Shown: positions 42,496 to 50,879 of the stretch, piece by piece
Numbering within the stretch: position 1 is the first letter of the stretch
Layout of the letters: the number at the start of each line of letters is the position of its first letter
Origin: Exiguobacterium sp. BMC-KP
GTDB lineage: Bacteria > Bacillota > Bacilli > Exiguobacteriales > Exiguobacteriaceae
Assembly: GCF_001275385.1 (NCBI RefSeq)
Contig: NZ_LGIW01000015.1
Coordinates: 1,798,001 to 1,862,000 of the forward strand
Length of the DNA: 64,000 nucleotides
Reading direction: 5' to 3'
The notes under the pieces: model-generated
Databases searched by the model: none
Told to the model about the DNA's origin: nothing
The model's input: the letters and a program-made list of their open reading frames with translations, nothing else
Made by a program: the position numbers and the translations under genes

Positions 42496-44863
42496 CTAAC
42501 TCCATCTCCTCGATTTCTTCATCTAGCATGATATATTCAGACAGTCGTTGTAATACATAGGCGACAGGATACTCGATTTCAGCAATCGTGTAGTTGAAGA
42601 TTTCAAAGCCTTCTTTTTCATACATCCGAACCGGCTGTTCCTGACCGTAACTCCGAAGATGAATGCCTTCTTTTAACGTATTCATCGTCGTCAAATGTTC
42701 CGTCCAGTGTTCTTCAATGGACGCTAGTAGCTGATCTCGGATCAACTCGTCTACCGCAGGATTCTTTAGTTCTTCCATCAATTGTTCACGACGAGCGGAG
42801 ACAATGTTGACATAATATGCTTTGACCTCTTCCGGTTGTTCTAACTCCTCCGGAAGCGGCACTTCGTCGTGTAATAATTCATTCATCGCAAATTGGAACT
42901 CTTCCTTTGGCCATTCTTCAGGTACAAGTTCTGCAGAAAGGTAACGATCTACGATACGTTCGACCGTCCGCTCGACCATCGGTAACACCATATCTTGAAT
43001 GTCCTCTGCATCTAGCACTTGGTTACGGATTGCATAAATGACGAGGCGGTGCTGATGAAGGACGTCATCTAGCTTAACAAGTTCCTCTCGAATCGAGTAA
43101 CCCGTCCCCTCGCATGTTTCTTGAGCGTAACTCAATAACGCTTGCGCTTCTTTTAACGTAACGGGTTCATGCTGACTAGTCTTTACTTTTTTCAAGACTT
43201 TCTCGAGTCGATCCTTTGCAAAGCGTCGAACAAGGTCATCTTCGAGTGATACGATGAACTGACTTTTACCCGGATCTCCTTGACGTCCTGAACGTCCTCT
43301 TAGCTGGTTATCGATCCGAACCGACTCATGACGTTCTGTACCGATGACGAATAATCCACCTGCTTCTTTCGCAATCTCATCCAATGTAATATCTGTTCCA
43401 CGACCTGCCATGTTCGTCGCAATCGTGATGCGTCCATGTCGACCTGCATCCCGGATGATATCTGTCTCTTGATCGACCGTCTTTGCATTCAGGATTTGAT
43501 ACGATAACTGATGCGTATCTAAAGCTTCAGCTACAGCAAATGACTGTTCAATGGACGTCGTTCCGATCAATACGGGTTGCTGTCTTGCATGAGCTTCTTT
43601 TGTCGCACGTGCCACAGCCTCATATTTTTCCTCTTTTGTCGCATAAATGATGTCAGAAGAATCTTCTCGGAGTTTTGGACGATTGGTCGGGACTTGTACG
43701 ACATCCATTCCGTAAGTTTTTAGAAGCTCTTGTCTTGAAGTTTGAGCAGTACCTGTCATACCCGAAACGAGTTCGTACATCCGGAAATAATGTTGGATCG
43801 TGACTTGAGCCGTCGTTTTATTTTCTTCCGTGATGGCGATGCCTTCTTTTGCTTCGATGGCTTGATGGAGCCCATCCGACAAACTTCGTCCTTCCATGAT
43901 ACGTCCTGTAAATAAATCAACTAGCTCGATTTTTCCATCTTTTACGATGTAATCAACGTCTCGTTTCATGACGATATGGGCACGCAATGCTTGAACCATG
44001 TAATGATAAAGCACCTGATGCTCAGCTGCGAAGAGATTATCGATCGCAAAGTTCTCTTCGATGATTGCAATCCCTTTATCCGTCAGCGAGACCGCTTTGA
44101 TTTCTTCATCGAATTCGTATGCGTCTGTAGGGAATTTTGATACGATCAGCTTCGCGACGGTTTGTAGCCCTTCATGCACCGAACCCTTTCCTGCCATGAT
44201 GAGTGGTGTTTTCGCTTCGTCGATTAAAATACTATCGACTTCATCGATGATGGCAAAATGATGTTTTCGTTGCACACGGTCTTCTTTCCGATTGACGAGA
44301 TGATCGCGCAAGTAGTCGAACCCAAATTCTGTACCAACTCCATACGTGATATCTGCGCCATAGGCAGCACGTTTTTCGTCAGGCGAAAGATCGGGAACGT
44401 TTAGTCCGACTGTCAGACCAAGAAAACGATGGATTTCTCCGATCTGATCCACATCTCGTCGAGCCAAGTAGTCGTTGACGGTGATGACGTGAACCCCTCT
44501 ACCGCTTAATGCTTTTGTAAAACTCGGCAGTGACGCTACTAACGTTTTTCCTTCACCCGTCGCCATTTCCGCGATATGACCGTCTAGTAAAGCAAGACCG
44601 CCGATCAATTGAACATCATAATGCCGCATCCCTAATGTACGAACACTTGCCTCTCGGACAAGAGCAAATGCTTCCGTCTTCAGTTGATCAATCGTCTCAC
44701 CAGCTTCGATGCGTTCTTTCAGGTGGATCGTTTGACTTTTTAATTCATCATCCGTCATCGCTTGATAGCGACTTTCTAACGTATTGATTTCTTTTACGAT
44801 TTTCATATAGTTCTTCAGTCGCTTAGACTGTTCGTTGAATGTATTTTTTACGAGTTGAAGCAC
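42488..44863 (-). CDS. secA2: Accessory Sec translocase ATPase SecA2
   Basis: A 791-residue SecA. I choose the GTG at 44863 because GGAGAGGAG lies 7-8 bases upstream and the product then starts MLQLVKNTFNEQ, like other SecA proteins; the ATG at 44917 has no site. Walker A is MATGEGKT, the DEVD box is HHFAIIDEVDSILIDEAKTPLI, and IATNMAGRGTDI and LRGRSGRQGDPG are the helicase motifs. The C-terminus ends at EEIEEMELDV without the Cys-rich SecB-binding zinc domain, as usual for SecA2. It powers export of a subset of surface proteins. The partner SlaP is adjacent. Confidence 0.94.
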   Translation of the reverse strand: MLQLVKNTFNEQSKRLKNYMKIVKEINTLESRYQAMTDDELKSQTIHLKERIEAGETIDQLKTEAFALVREASVRTLGMRHYDVQLIGGLALLDGHIAEMATGEGKTLVASLPSFTKALSGRGVHVITVNDYLARRDVDQIGEIHRFLGLTVGLNVPDLSPDEKRAAYGADITYGVGTEFGFDYLRDHLVNRKEDRVQRKHHFAIIDEVDSILIDEAKTPLIMAGKGSVHEGLQTVAKLIVSKFPTDAYEFDEEIKAVSLTDKGIAIIEENFAIDNLFAAEHQVLYHYMVQALRAHIVMKRDVDYIVKDGKIELVDLFTGRIMEGRSLSDGLHQAIEAKEGIAITEENKTTAQVTIQHYFRMYELVSGMTGTAQTSRQELLKTYGMDVVQVPTNRPKLREDSSDIIYATKEEKYEAVARATKEAHARQQPVLIGTTSIEQSFAVAEALDTHQLSYQILNAKTVDQETDIIRDAGRHGRITIATNMAGRGTDITLDEIAKEAGGLFVIGTERHESVRIDNQLRGRSGRQGDPGKSQFIVSLEDDLVRRFAKDRLEKVLKKVKTSQHEPVTLKEAQALLSYAQETCEGTGYSIREELVKLDDVLHQHRLVIYAIRNQVLDAEDIQDMVLPMVERTVERIVDRYLSAELVPEEWPKEEFQFAMNELLHDEVPLPEELEQPEEVKAYYVNIVSARREQLMEELKNPAVDELIRDQLLASIEEHWTEHLTTMNTLKEGIHLRSYGQEQPVRMYEKEGFEIFNYTIAEIEYPVAYVLQRLSEYIMLDEEIEEMELDV

Positions 44864-45027
44864 TGTTTTTCTCCTCTCCCCACGTCCACGTGACGTCAGG
44901 TCCGACAATTTTTTCATCTACGCATACATTATATCAGTTAAAAAATGGAACAGAAGAGATAAAACCCATTTTTAAGAAAATCATTTACTTATTTTAAAAA
45001 TAAATCTTTATTTTGGAATTCATTCAA

Positions 45028-45068
45028 CAAAAAAAACGCCTTTCTTTAAAAAAGAAACGACGTTTTTT
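45028..45068 (-). terminator. Terminator of the Rok-like gene
   Basis: The minus strand reads AACGTCGTTTCTTT-TTT-AAAGAAAGGCGTT (one bulged base) followed by eight T, just after the stop at 45076. Confidence 0.8.
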
Positions 45069-45075
45069 GAAAAAA

Positions 45076-45477
45076 CTACATAAAAATCGGAACTTCTGCC
45101 GATGAATCATATGTATAGATTCCACGACCCACTTTTTGAATCGCCGGGTTTGCCTGTTCGACTTTTGCCATGAGTTGATAAATGTTACTGATTTGATGAC
45201 GATAACGAAGTTCGAGTTCCATCTGAATATCTCGTGCAGACATTGATTCGCGTTCGCGCATCAAATCACTGATTTGGTGTACGTAAACTTCTAGTGGGTA
45301 CCGCTGATTCACTCTTCGTTGTTTAAGTGGACGTTCTAGCGCAACAGAAACTTCCTGTGCATGATCCTGATTCGTGCGACTTAACTCGGCTACTAAGTAC
45401 TCTGCTCTTCGTTGAAGACGACGATATTCTTCTTCGATTTCCATCAGCTCTCTGTAAATATGTTCATTCGGATCCAT
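45076..45477 (-). CDS. Rok-like winged-helix DNA-binding protein
   Basis: A 133-residue protein. The first 45 residues form a coiled coil (IYRELMEIEEEYRRLQRRAEYLVAELSR). A basic linker (LKQRRVNQRYP) follows, then a C-terminal domain of about 60 residues (ISDLMRERESMSARDIQMELE, then ISNIYQLMAKV and VGRGIYTYD). From memory this lines up with the winged-helix domain of Bacillus Rok, including the S-x-(E/D)-(L/I)-Q-x-E turn and the terminal K-x-x-R-G-x-Y. Rok-type proteins bind AT-rich DNA and silence foreign or envelope genes. The ATG at 45477 has a GAAGG site. The AT-rich spacer upstream may be a target. Confidence 0.55.
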   Translation of the reverse strand: MDPNEHIYRELMEIEEEYRRLQRRAEYLVAELSRTNQDHAQEVSVALERPLKQRRVNQRYPLEVYVHQISDLMRERESMSARDIQMELELRYRHQISNIYQLMAKVEQANPAIQKVGRGIYTYDSSAEVPIFM

Positions 45478-45778
45478 ACTATTTACCTTCTTTCTTGGAT
45501 TGATGACACAATAATATTTCAATTATGTTTCAATTGTATGTTTTTTGAAATAATATTACCATTTATTTACCTTTTTGTTATATGATTTCTATGTTATTTT
45601 AATTTTTTTGTAATATTGGCAATTTTTTATGTGTTGCTGATTTCCATTTTTATCTTAACAGAAAGGAGCGAACCTAGAACAGAAAATTATTGTTTTTAAT
45701 ATATAATTTTAAATCTTTCTTCATTTTGTCATTTTTATATCCTGTTTTACAATACTAAATTTAAAAGGAGAGCACACT
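45478..45778. other. AT-rich 300-bp intergenic region
   Basis: The spacer between the divergent Rok-like and amidase genes is strikingly AT-rich compared with the rest of the window, with many T-runs and TATAT steps. It contains one promoter (45726-45753) near its right end. A GAAAGGAGCG sequence at 45660-45669 looks like a ribosome site, but no reading frame follows it. No repeat or RNA gene was recognised. Confidence 0.6.
45726..45753 (+). promoter_or_regulatory. Vegetative promoter of the autolysin gene
   Basis: TTGTCA (45726-45731), 16 bases, TACAAT (45748-45753), 26 bases before the ATG at 45779, which has an AAAGGAG site. Confidence 0.65.
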
Positions 45779-47305
45779 ATGCCTACTAAAACTTCCGTCT
45801 TCATCGCAAGTATTGCTTCGGCCGTACTTTTCACGGTAGCCGCCCCAACACCCGAGGCATCTGCTGCTTCTATCGCGAAAGCTACTTATCAAACAACAGA
45901 TGCATTGAACCTTCGCTCCTCTGCTACTACTTCCTCTAAGAAATTGTTGACGATTCCTAAAGGGAAATCAGTTGTTTCTTCGTATAAAACAGGAAACTGG
46001 TACAAAGTCTCTTACAGTTCTAAGACAGGTTACGTCTCAGGAAGCTACTTGAAAAAGAAAGCGGCCGTCAAGGCTAGTACTGTTGGTACATCATTTACCA
46101 AAACGAACTATACAACATCGGATTCGTTGAGCTTACGCAAATCTGATTCTGCTACTTCGACTAAATTATTGACGATTCCTAAAGGAACAACACTTTCCTC
46201 TTCATACAAAAAGGGAAGCTGGTACAAAGTTTCTTACAAATCTAAAACAGGCTATGTTGCTGGCTCTTACTTGAAAAAGAAAGCGGCCGTCTCAACAAGT
46301 TCTGTCGGTACGACATTTGCGAAAACGAACTACATTACGTTGGATGCATTGAATTTACGCACATCGAATTCTGCTACCTCAGCTAAACTGTTAACGATTC
46401 CTAAAGGAAAGATCGTTACCTCTTCGTACCGAAAAGATAACTGGTACCAAGTGTCTTACGGTAGTAAAAAAGGATATGTCTCAGGAAGTTACTTAAAGAA
46501 AACGACATCTTCTTCCGCTTCTTTACCACCTGTCGGATCTGCAGCTGATTATTCAGGTACGACGATGTATGTTCTCGTTCCTTTTAATGATTCCTTGACA
46601 TTACGGTCTGGTGCAAGTTCAATCAGTCCTTCTATCGGTACACTGCCACGTGGTTCAGTTGTCACGGTAACGAATGCTTTACATAAGACAAAAGGATTCG
46701 TCGCTGTCAAAACATCTGATGGACGTTATGGATATGTCGAAGCGACGTATCTCTCGCTCTTCCAGCCTTCTATGTCTTCTCGTCCACTCGTCGTCTTAGA
46801 CCCAGGTCATGGTGGTCATGATGTCGGTGCCGCACGATACGGTATTTATGAACGTGATATCGTCATGTCAGTAGCTAAACTCGTAGCCGAACGACTTTCC
46901 AAAACAGTCGACGTGAAGTTGACACGTTACACGAATGATTACTACCCTTCGTTAACGGATCGTAGCGTCATCTCAAATGCCCATAAGACAAACATCTTCG
47001 TCAGTATTCATATTAATGCTGCGTCTTCAACAAGTGCTTATGGCGCTGAAAACTTCTATTACAGAGGCAACGCATCTGTTGCTTTATCACGAAATCTTCA
47101 AAACAATCTCGTTAACTCGATTGGATTACGTGACCGTGGTATTAAATTCGGTAACCTTGCTGTCCTTCGTGGTACGAATGCACCCGCTACGTTAACGGAA
47201 CTTGGATTCCTATCTAACGCCAATGACCGGGCGAAACTCGTTTCTCCTTCTTATCAGCAACGATATGCGGATGCAGTAGCAAACGCGATTCTTTCTTCCC
47301 TTTAA
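45779..47305 (+). CDS. Secreted N-acetylmuramoyl-L-alanine amidase with SH3b repeats
   Basis: A 508-residue autolysin. The signal peptide ends near APTPEASA (residue 29). Three near-identical bacterial SH3 repeats of 74 residues (about 35-250) and a fourth, divergent one (about 258-325) precede a zinc amidase_3 domain. The amidase has VVLDPGHGGHDVGA (His), the Glu of YGIYERDIV, VSIHINAA (His) and a final Glu in APATLTELGFLSN. It should cleave the stem peptide from MurNAc in the wall, with SH3b domains binding wall material. SecA2 exports such SH3b autolysins in Listeria, and secA2 is 0.9 kb away, so SecA2-dependent export is a reasonable guess. Confidence 0.94.
   Translation: MPTKTSVFIASIASAVLFTVAAPTPEASAASIAKATYQTTDALNLRSSATTSSKKLLTIPKGKSVVSSYKTGNWYKVSYSSKTGYVSGSYLKKKAAVKASTVGTSFTKTNYTTSDSLSLRKSDSATSTKLLTIPKGTTLSSSYKKGSWYKVSYKSKTGYVAGSYLKKKAAVSTSSVGTTFAKTNYITLDALNLRTSNSATSAKLLTIPKGKIVTSSYRKDNWYQVSYGSKKGYVSGSYLKKTTSSSASLPPVGSAADYSGTTMYVLVPFNDSLTLRSGASSISPSIGTLPRGSVVTVTNALHKTKGFVAVKTSDGRYGYVEATYLSLFQPSMSSRPLVVLDPGHGGHDVGAARYGIYERDIVMSVAKLVAERLSKTVDVKLTRYTNDYYPSLTDRSVISNAHKTNIFVSIHINAASSTSAYGAENFYYRGNASVALSRNLQNNLVNSIGLRDRGIKFGNLAVLRGTNAPATLTELGFLSNANDRAKLVSPSYQQRYADAVANAILSSL
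45877..46505 (+). repeat. Three tandem 222-bp coding repeats (SH3b units)
   Basis: The sequence encoding ACTTGAAAAAGAAAG recurs at 46047, 46269 and (diverged) 46491, exactly 222 bases apart, as do the flanking TTGACGATTCCTAAAGG segments. The units are highly similar at DNA level, indicating recent duplication or gene conversion. Confidence 0.85.
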
Positions 47306-47309
47306 CCAA

Positions 47310-47353
47310 AAAATAACGCTCAGCCGTATGATGCGGCTGAGCGTTATTTTTTT
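47310..47353 (+). terminator. Terminator of the autolysin gene
   Basis: AATAACGCTCAGCCG, loop, CGGCTGAGCGTTATT and a T-run, 5 bases after the stop. Confidence 0.92.
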
Positions 47354-47457
47354 GAAAAAGAAGAGATTCAGGGAAATCACTTCTTTTTCTTACACATAAA
47401 AGAAAAGAAAAGAGAGGTTGATCGAGATTCAGTCATCAGGGAATGAATCAATCTCAG

Positions 47458-48120
47458 TTAGCGACTAGCGAGTATTTGCTCAAGGGAAAGCAAATCTGTC
47501 GAATCGACACGATAGTCTGCCTCATGGAGCGCCGATTCCGGTCCTACGCCGACGGCATACATACCGGCGGCATGGATGGCAGTGATGCCCGCTGTCGCAT
47601 CTTCTACACCGATGCAACGACTCGGCTCGACGTCGAGTGCTTCCGCAGCACGGAGAAACACTTCAGGGTGTGGTTTCGATTGTGCAACGGTTGCAGCATC
47701 TACGATGTCATCAAAATAATGTCGAACCTTTAATGCCTCGACGACCATCAGCGCATTTTTAGAAGCGGACGCCATCCCGATTTTCAGCCCAGCGCTTCGG
47801 ATTTCATCGAGGAATGCAGTGATTCCAGGAAGAAGATCCTGTTCAGAGATATGCTGGATCAATGTGACGTAGTGTTCGTTCTTCTTCGCAGCGAGCGCTA
47901 GCTTCTCATCCTCCGAAAAAGCATCCTGTTTTCCACCGAGCGCAAGGATACGCTCGAGTGAATCCATTCGGCTAACACCTTTTAATGTCTCATTAAATTC
48001 CCGGTCGAACGGGATATTTAGATCCTCTCCTAATTGTTTCCACGCTAAGTAGTGATACTCTGCTGTATCCGTGATTACGCCGTCTAAATCAAAAATGACC
48101 GCTTCGATCGTTGGTGCCAT
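47458..48120 (-). CDS. pgmB: Beta-phosphoglucomutase
   Basis: A 220-residue HAD enzyme with the nucleophile motif VIFDLDGVITDTAEYHYLAW (Asp9/Asp11 type), a helical cap (FNETLKGVSRMDSLERIL), MASASKN (motif II), the Lys of VAQSKPHPEVF and GVEDATAGITAI (motif IV). It interconverts beta-glucose-1-phosphate and glucose-6-phosphate after maltose or trehalose phosphorolysis. Here it stands alone, without a sugar phosphorylase gene, behind a promoter with a LacI-family-type operator. Confidence 0.94.
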   Translation of the reverse strand: MAPTIEAVIFDLDGVITDTAEYHYLAWKQLGEDLNIPFDREFNETLKGVSRMDSLERILALGGKQDAFSEDEKLALAAKKNEHYVTLIQHISEQDLLPGITAFLDEIRSAGLKIGMASASKNALMVVEALKVRHYFDDIVDAATVAQSKPHPEVFLRAAEALDVEPSRCIGVEDATAGITAIHAAGMYAVGVGPESALHEADYRVDSTDLLSLEQILASR

Positions 48121-48178
48121 CCGACATCCATCCTTTCATACATCGTCCATGAAAGGCAAGAAATCGAATGACACGTTG

Positions 48179-48192
48179 TGCAAACGATTGCA
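48179..48192. promoter_or_regulatory. LacI-family operator / catabolite-response element
   Basis: TGCAAACGATTGCA is a near-palindrome that fits the cre consensus and operators of MalR-type LacI regulators. It lies 16 bases downstream of the pgmB -10 box (minus strand), so a bound protein would block transcription. Confidence 0.7.
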
Positions 48193-48207
48193 CTTGCCTC
48201 ACGAATA

Positions 48208-48236
48208 ATTTTACTAATTCTCTCATCTCTTTGCAA
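48208..48236 (-). promoter_or_regulatory. Vegetative promoter of pgmB
   Basis: The minus strand reads TTGCAA (48236-48231), 17 bases, TAAAAT (48213-48208). Confidence 0.65.
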
Positions 48237-48263
48237 GCGTTATCAAATGTTTTACTTAAAAAG

Positions 48264-48297
48264 AAAAACACCTTGCGATTTCAGCAAAGTGTTTTTC
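48264..48297 (-). terminator. Terminator of the Asp23-family gene
   Basis: The minus strand reads AAAAACACTTTGC, loop, GCAAGGTGTTTTT, after the stop at 48304. Confidence 0.85.
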
Positions 48298-48303
48298 GTA
48301 CTG

Positions 48304-48636
48304 TTATCCTTTTAAGAGACCAATCACTCGGACGTTGATTGCTTTCGGCTGGAACGCTAACATGTTCTCCATGTCTTGTGCAATCCGCTCCTGCACTTTC
48401 CCCGCCGTCTTGATGATCGACATCCCGTACTTGATATGAACAGACAAACTGACTGTAATCTCGCCGCCGACATCTTCGACCTTCACGAGTTTAACCATCT
48501 GTTTCTCTTGCAATTTTGAATCGTCTGCTGTGAAGGCGATCCCTTCCGTTTCTTGAACGGCTACGCCTGCTATGACCTCGATGACTTGTTGCGAGACGTT
48601 CACAACACCGTCTGCGTTATTTAAATTATATGACAT
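48304..48636 (-). CDS. Asp23/Gls24 family envelope stress protein
   Basis: A 110-residue protein with the Asp23 core: GVVNVSQQVIEVIAGVAVQETEGIA, then VSLSVHIKYGMSI and VQERIAQDMENM near the end. Members associate with the membrane and are induced by wall stress or starvation. The ATG at 48636 has GGAAGG directly upstream; the extension to 48666 lacks a site. It stands alone between pgmB and the acyltransferase. Confidence 0.9.
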   Translation of the reverse strand: MSYNLNNADGVVNVSQQVIEVIAGVAVQETEGIAFTADDSKLQEKQMVKLVKVEDVGGEITVSLSVHIKYGMSIIKTAGKVQERIAQDMENMLAFQPKAINVRVIGLLKG

Positions 48637-48693
48637 TCCTTCCACGCCCTTCGTCTTGTAATCCATCTACCTTAAAGTGTAAAGCATTCCGTC

Positions 48694-49755
48694 TTATTTT
48701 GAAAGGTCTTCCCGCTTCTCAACGATTGGACGAATATCAATCTCAATCAAAGGACGGAGGACACGGACGACGAGCGGGTGTATGATGATACCGACGATCA
48801 ACAAGGCAACACCGATCATGATTAACAACGCTAGCCACGGTTGCGGTACGAACGCATCCGTCACATACTGGCGCCACGCCATGACGAAGAAGACGTGGAG
48901 CAAATAGACGTAGAGGCTGAGTTCTCCAGCGCGCGTGATGAGCGGTAAGCGGCGCATCGGAATCAACATCATGAACCCAAGAGAAGCCGCAATCGATAAG
49001 AAATAGATGACGCTGTGTTTGATGACACCTAACCAGGCATCACTATCGTATTGTTCGACATATGGGAAACGATGCTTAAACGCATTCGCGAAGTCGACGA
49101 TTTCCTGCGGTGTATCGCGCCACGCTTCAAATAATAAGAAGCCCATGACGGCTGCGAAAGTGATACCGCCGATTAGGCGGACGTTCATCCGTCGCTTGAA
49201 GTTTTTCGGCATTTCAAAGATCCGGATGAATTCGTGTTCTGATAAATAGTTACCGAGTAAGAAGTACGGATAGAACATAATCAACTTACGAAGTGCTAAG
49301 AACCCTGTATTCTCAAGCTCAAAACCATACAGCAGAGCAAACGCGAGACCGAACCAGACGTAGCCGCGTAAATGAACGACGTAAGGTGTCACGATATACC
49401 AAACGACCATGACGAACAAATACCAAAGTGCCCAGTAGGGACGTAATAAATGTGTTCCAATATTTTCTCCTGAGAAAATCGGATTTCCTTCTCCCAAAGT
49501 CGCCCAAGATCCGATTAAGATTTGCCAGACACAATATACCGCAAAGAGCTGGATGACACGTAAATACTTGTTTTCGCGGAAGAAATAACCGCTTAAAATA
49601 ATGAATAATGGCATATGAAACGAATAAATCAATAGATAGACCGTTTCGAGTAATTTTCCATCATAATCAAACCGTAAATCCGTCAGCATGTGACCAATGA
49701 CGACGAAAATGACAAGAAAACCTTTAATATTATCAAACCACGGATTCCGATTCAT
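48694..49755 (-). CDS. Acyltransferase-3 family membrane protein
   Basis: A 353-residue protein with about ten membrane helices and the acyltransferase_3 signature: DNIKGFLVIFVVIGHML (His catalytic candidate near residue 22), then YSFHMPLFIILSGYFFRENK. A terminal basic tail follows. Such proteins move acetyl groups across the membrane for peptidoglycan, teichoic acid or polysaccharide O-acetylation, often with an SGNH esterase-type partner or fused domain. Here an SGNH protein is divergently encoded next to it, 42 bases away. Confidence 0.88.
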   Translation of the reverse strand: MNRNPWFDNIKGFLVIFVVIGHMLTDLRFDYDGKLLETVYLLIYSFHMPLFIILSGYFFRENKYLRVIQLFAVYCVWQILIGSWATLGEGNPIFSGENIGTHLLRPYWALWYLFVMVVWYIVTPYVVHLRGYVWFGLAFALLYGFELENTGFLALRKLIMFYPYFLLGNYLSEHEFIRIFEMPKNFKRRMNVRLIGGITFAAVMGFLLFEAWRDTPQEIVDFANAFKHRFPYVEQYDSDAWLGVIKHSVIYFLSIAASLGFMMLIPMRRLPLITRAGELSLYVYLLHVFFVMAWRQYVTDAFVPQPWLALLIMIGVALLIVGIIIHPLVVRVLRPLIEIDIRPIVEKREDLSK

Positions 49756-49797
49756 GTTACACTACCCCTTATACTCCCTCGAAAGGAACGAATGTTT

Positions 49798-50538
49798 ATG
49801 AAAAAGACACTCCTGATTCTATCTGTCGTCGTAAACGTCGTTCTCCTTGCATTGTTACTGGGACGTAAACCGCTCGAAATGTTCGAAAGCGTCTTACCTG
49901 CAACGAGTACGACTCCAATCACGACCTTCCAATACGATAAGAATCCGAACTATGTCCGTTTGAATAGTCTATTCCATACTTATCAATACCCAAAATCGGC
50001 AAACGCTGTCATGTTAGGTGACTCGATGACGAATTTTGCAGATTGGCGGATTTTGATGAAAGATCCTACAATCGTTAACTTCGGTATTCCAGGTGATACG
50101 ACCGAAGGATTTTTGACACGTCTCGACCTCATCATTGAGATGAAACCAAAGCGTGTTTTCTTGATGGGTGGCATCAATGATATCCGTCACTTCACTCCAA
50201 TTCCTCAGATTACGGAGAACATGACGACGATCGTGACGACACTTCGAAAAAATAACATCGATGTCGTCATTCAGTCAACCGTTCCTGTGGCACCGAAATA
50301 TTCGGATTCCGTCCGAATCAACCGAGATGTCGAAGCATTGAATCGAAATTTACAAAATCTTGCTCAGTCAATTGATGTACCGTTCGTCGATTTAAGACCT
50401 GTTTTGACAAACAAACAAGGGTATCTTCAAAATCGACTGACGTATGATGGTCTTCATCTTGTCGGTGGTGGGTATCTTCGCTGGAACGATGCGTTAAAGC
50501 CATATGCAACGAAGTCCAATCTGACTGCGACAAAATAA
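49798..50538 (+). CDS. Membrane-anchored SGNH/GDSL hydrolase
   Basis: A 246-residue protein with an N-terminal anchor or signal helix (KKTLLILSVVVNVVLLALLLG) and the SGNH blocks: VMLGDSMTNF (Ser), VNFGIPGDTT (Gly), LMGGINDI (Asn) and YDGLHLVGGG (Asp-x-x-His). It should be an extracytoplasmic esterase or acetyltransferase. The start is uncertain between ATG 49792 and ATG 49798; both share the AAAGGAACG site. I use 49798, which gives a standard MKKT signal start. It probably works with the acyltransferase at 48694-49755. Confidence 0.88.
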   Translation: MKKTLLILSVVVNVVLLALLLGRKPLEMFESVLPATSTTPITTFQYDKNPNYVRLNSLFHTYQYPKSANAVMLGDSMTNFADWRILMKDPTIVNFGIPGDTTEGFLTRLDLIIEMKPKRVFLMGGINDIRHFTPIPQITENMTTIVTTLRKNNIDVVIQSTVPVAPKYSDSVRINRDVEALNRNLQNLAQSIDVPFVDLRPVLTNKQGYLQNRLTYDGLHLVGGGYLRWNDALKPYATKSNLTATK

Positions 50539-50546
50539 TCCATATT

Positions 50547-50589
50547 AAAAAGTGGCTCACTCTCATCGTTAGAGTAAGCCACTTTTTTT
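50547..50589. terminator. Bidirectional terminator
   Basis: AAAAAGTGGCT(T)ACTCT-loop-AGAGTAAGCCACTTTTTTT lies after the SGNH gene and before the end of the minus-strand small gene. Confidence 0.88.
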
Positions 50590-50594
50590 CTTGA

Positions 50595-50699
50595 TTAATC
50601 TTCTTGGTTTTTAACACCCATATACGCTGCGACGCTCGATGCTGAAAAAACAGCAACGGCAACGATTCCGACAGCAATCCAGACAACTTGATCCATCAT
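50595..50699 (-). CDS. 34-residue single-helix membrane peptide
   Basis: The frame starts at ATG 50699 (a second ATG follows at once) with a GGGGGA ribosome site 9 bases upstream. It encodes a hydrophobic helix (VVWIAVGIVAVAVFSASSVAAYMG) and a short polar tail ending VKNQED. It ends just before the shared terminator. The ribosome site, the isolated position and the terminator support expression. No family is recognised; such small proteins often modulate membrane partners. Confidence 0.5.
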   Translation of the reverse strand: MMDQVVWIAVGIVAVAVFSASSVAAYMGVKNQED

Positions 50700-50783
50700 G
50701 ACGTGATATCCCCCTTTTATGTAACCGCTCACTTCTACATTTAGCGTACACGAATTTCGTCAAGAAAGAAACACATTTTCCGT

Positions 50784-50809
50784 GTCTAATGACTAGACGA
50801 TTCGGGAAA
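50784..50809 (+). promoter_or_regulatory. SigB-like promoter
   Basis: GTCTAA (50784-50789), 14 bases, GGGAAA (50804-50809) fits the general-stress SigB consensus GTTTAA-N12-15-GGGWAW, 70 bases before the ATG at 50880. Confidence 0.55.
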
Positions 50810-50879
50810 AGTTAACTATAGTAGAAGGACAACTACAAATTGTCAGAAAATTCGATTATTTAACAAGGAGGTGTTTCTG

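Noticed and set aside
43300-43488. Minus-strand frame inside secA2
   Set aside because: Alternate-frame shadow of the conserved SecA helicase region.
44864-44917. Longer start for SecA2 at ATG 44917
   Set aside because: It has no ribosome site and adds a basic peptide not typical of SecA; GTG 44863 has a strong site and a family-like start.
47443-47733. Plus-strand frame over the end of pgmB
   Set aside because: Antisense to a clearly conserved enzyme and without a ribosome site.
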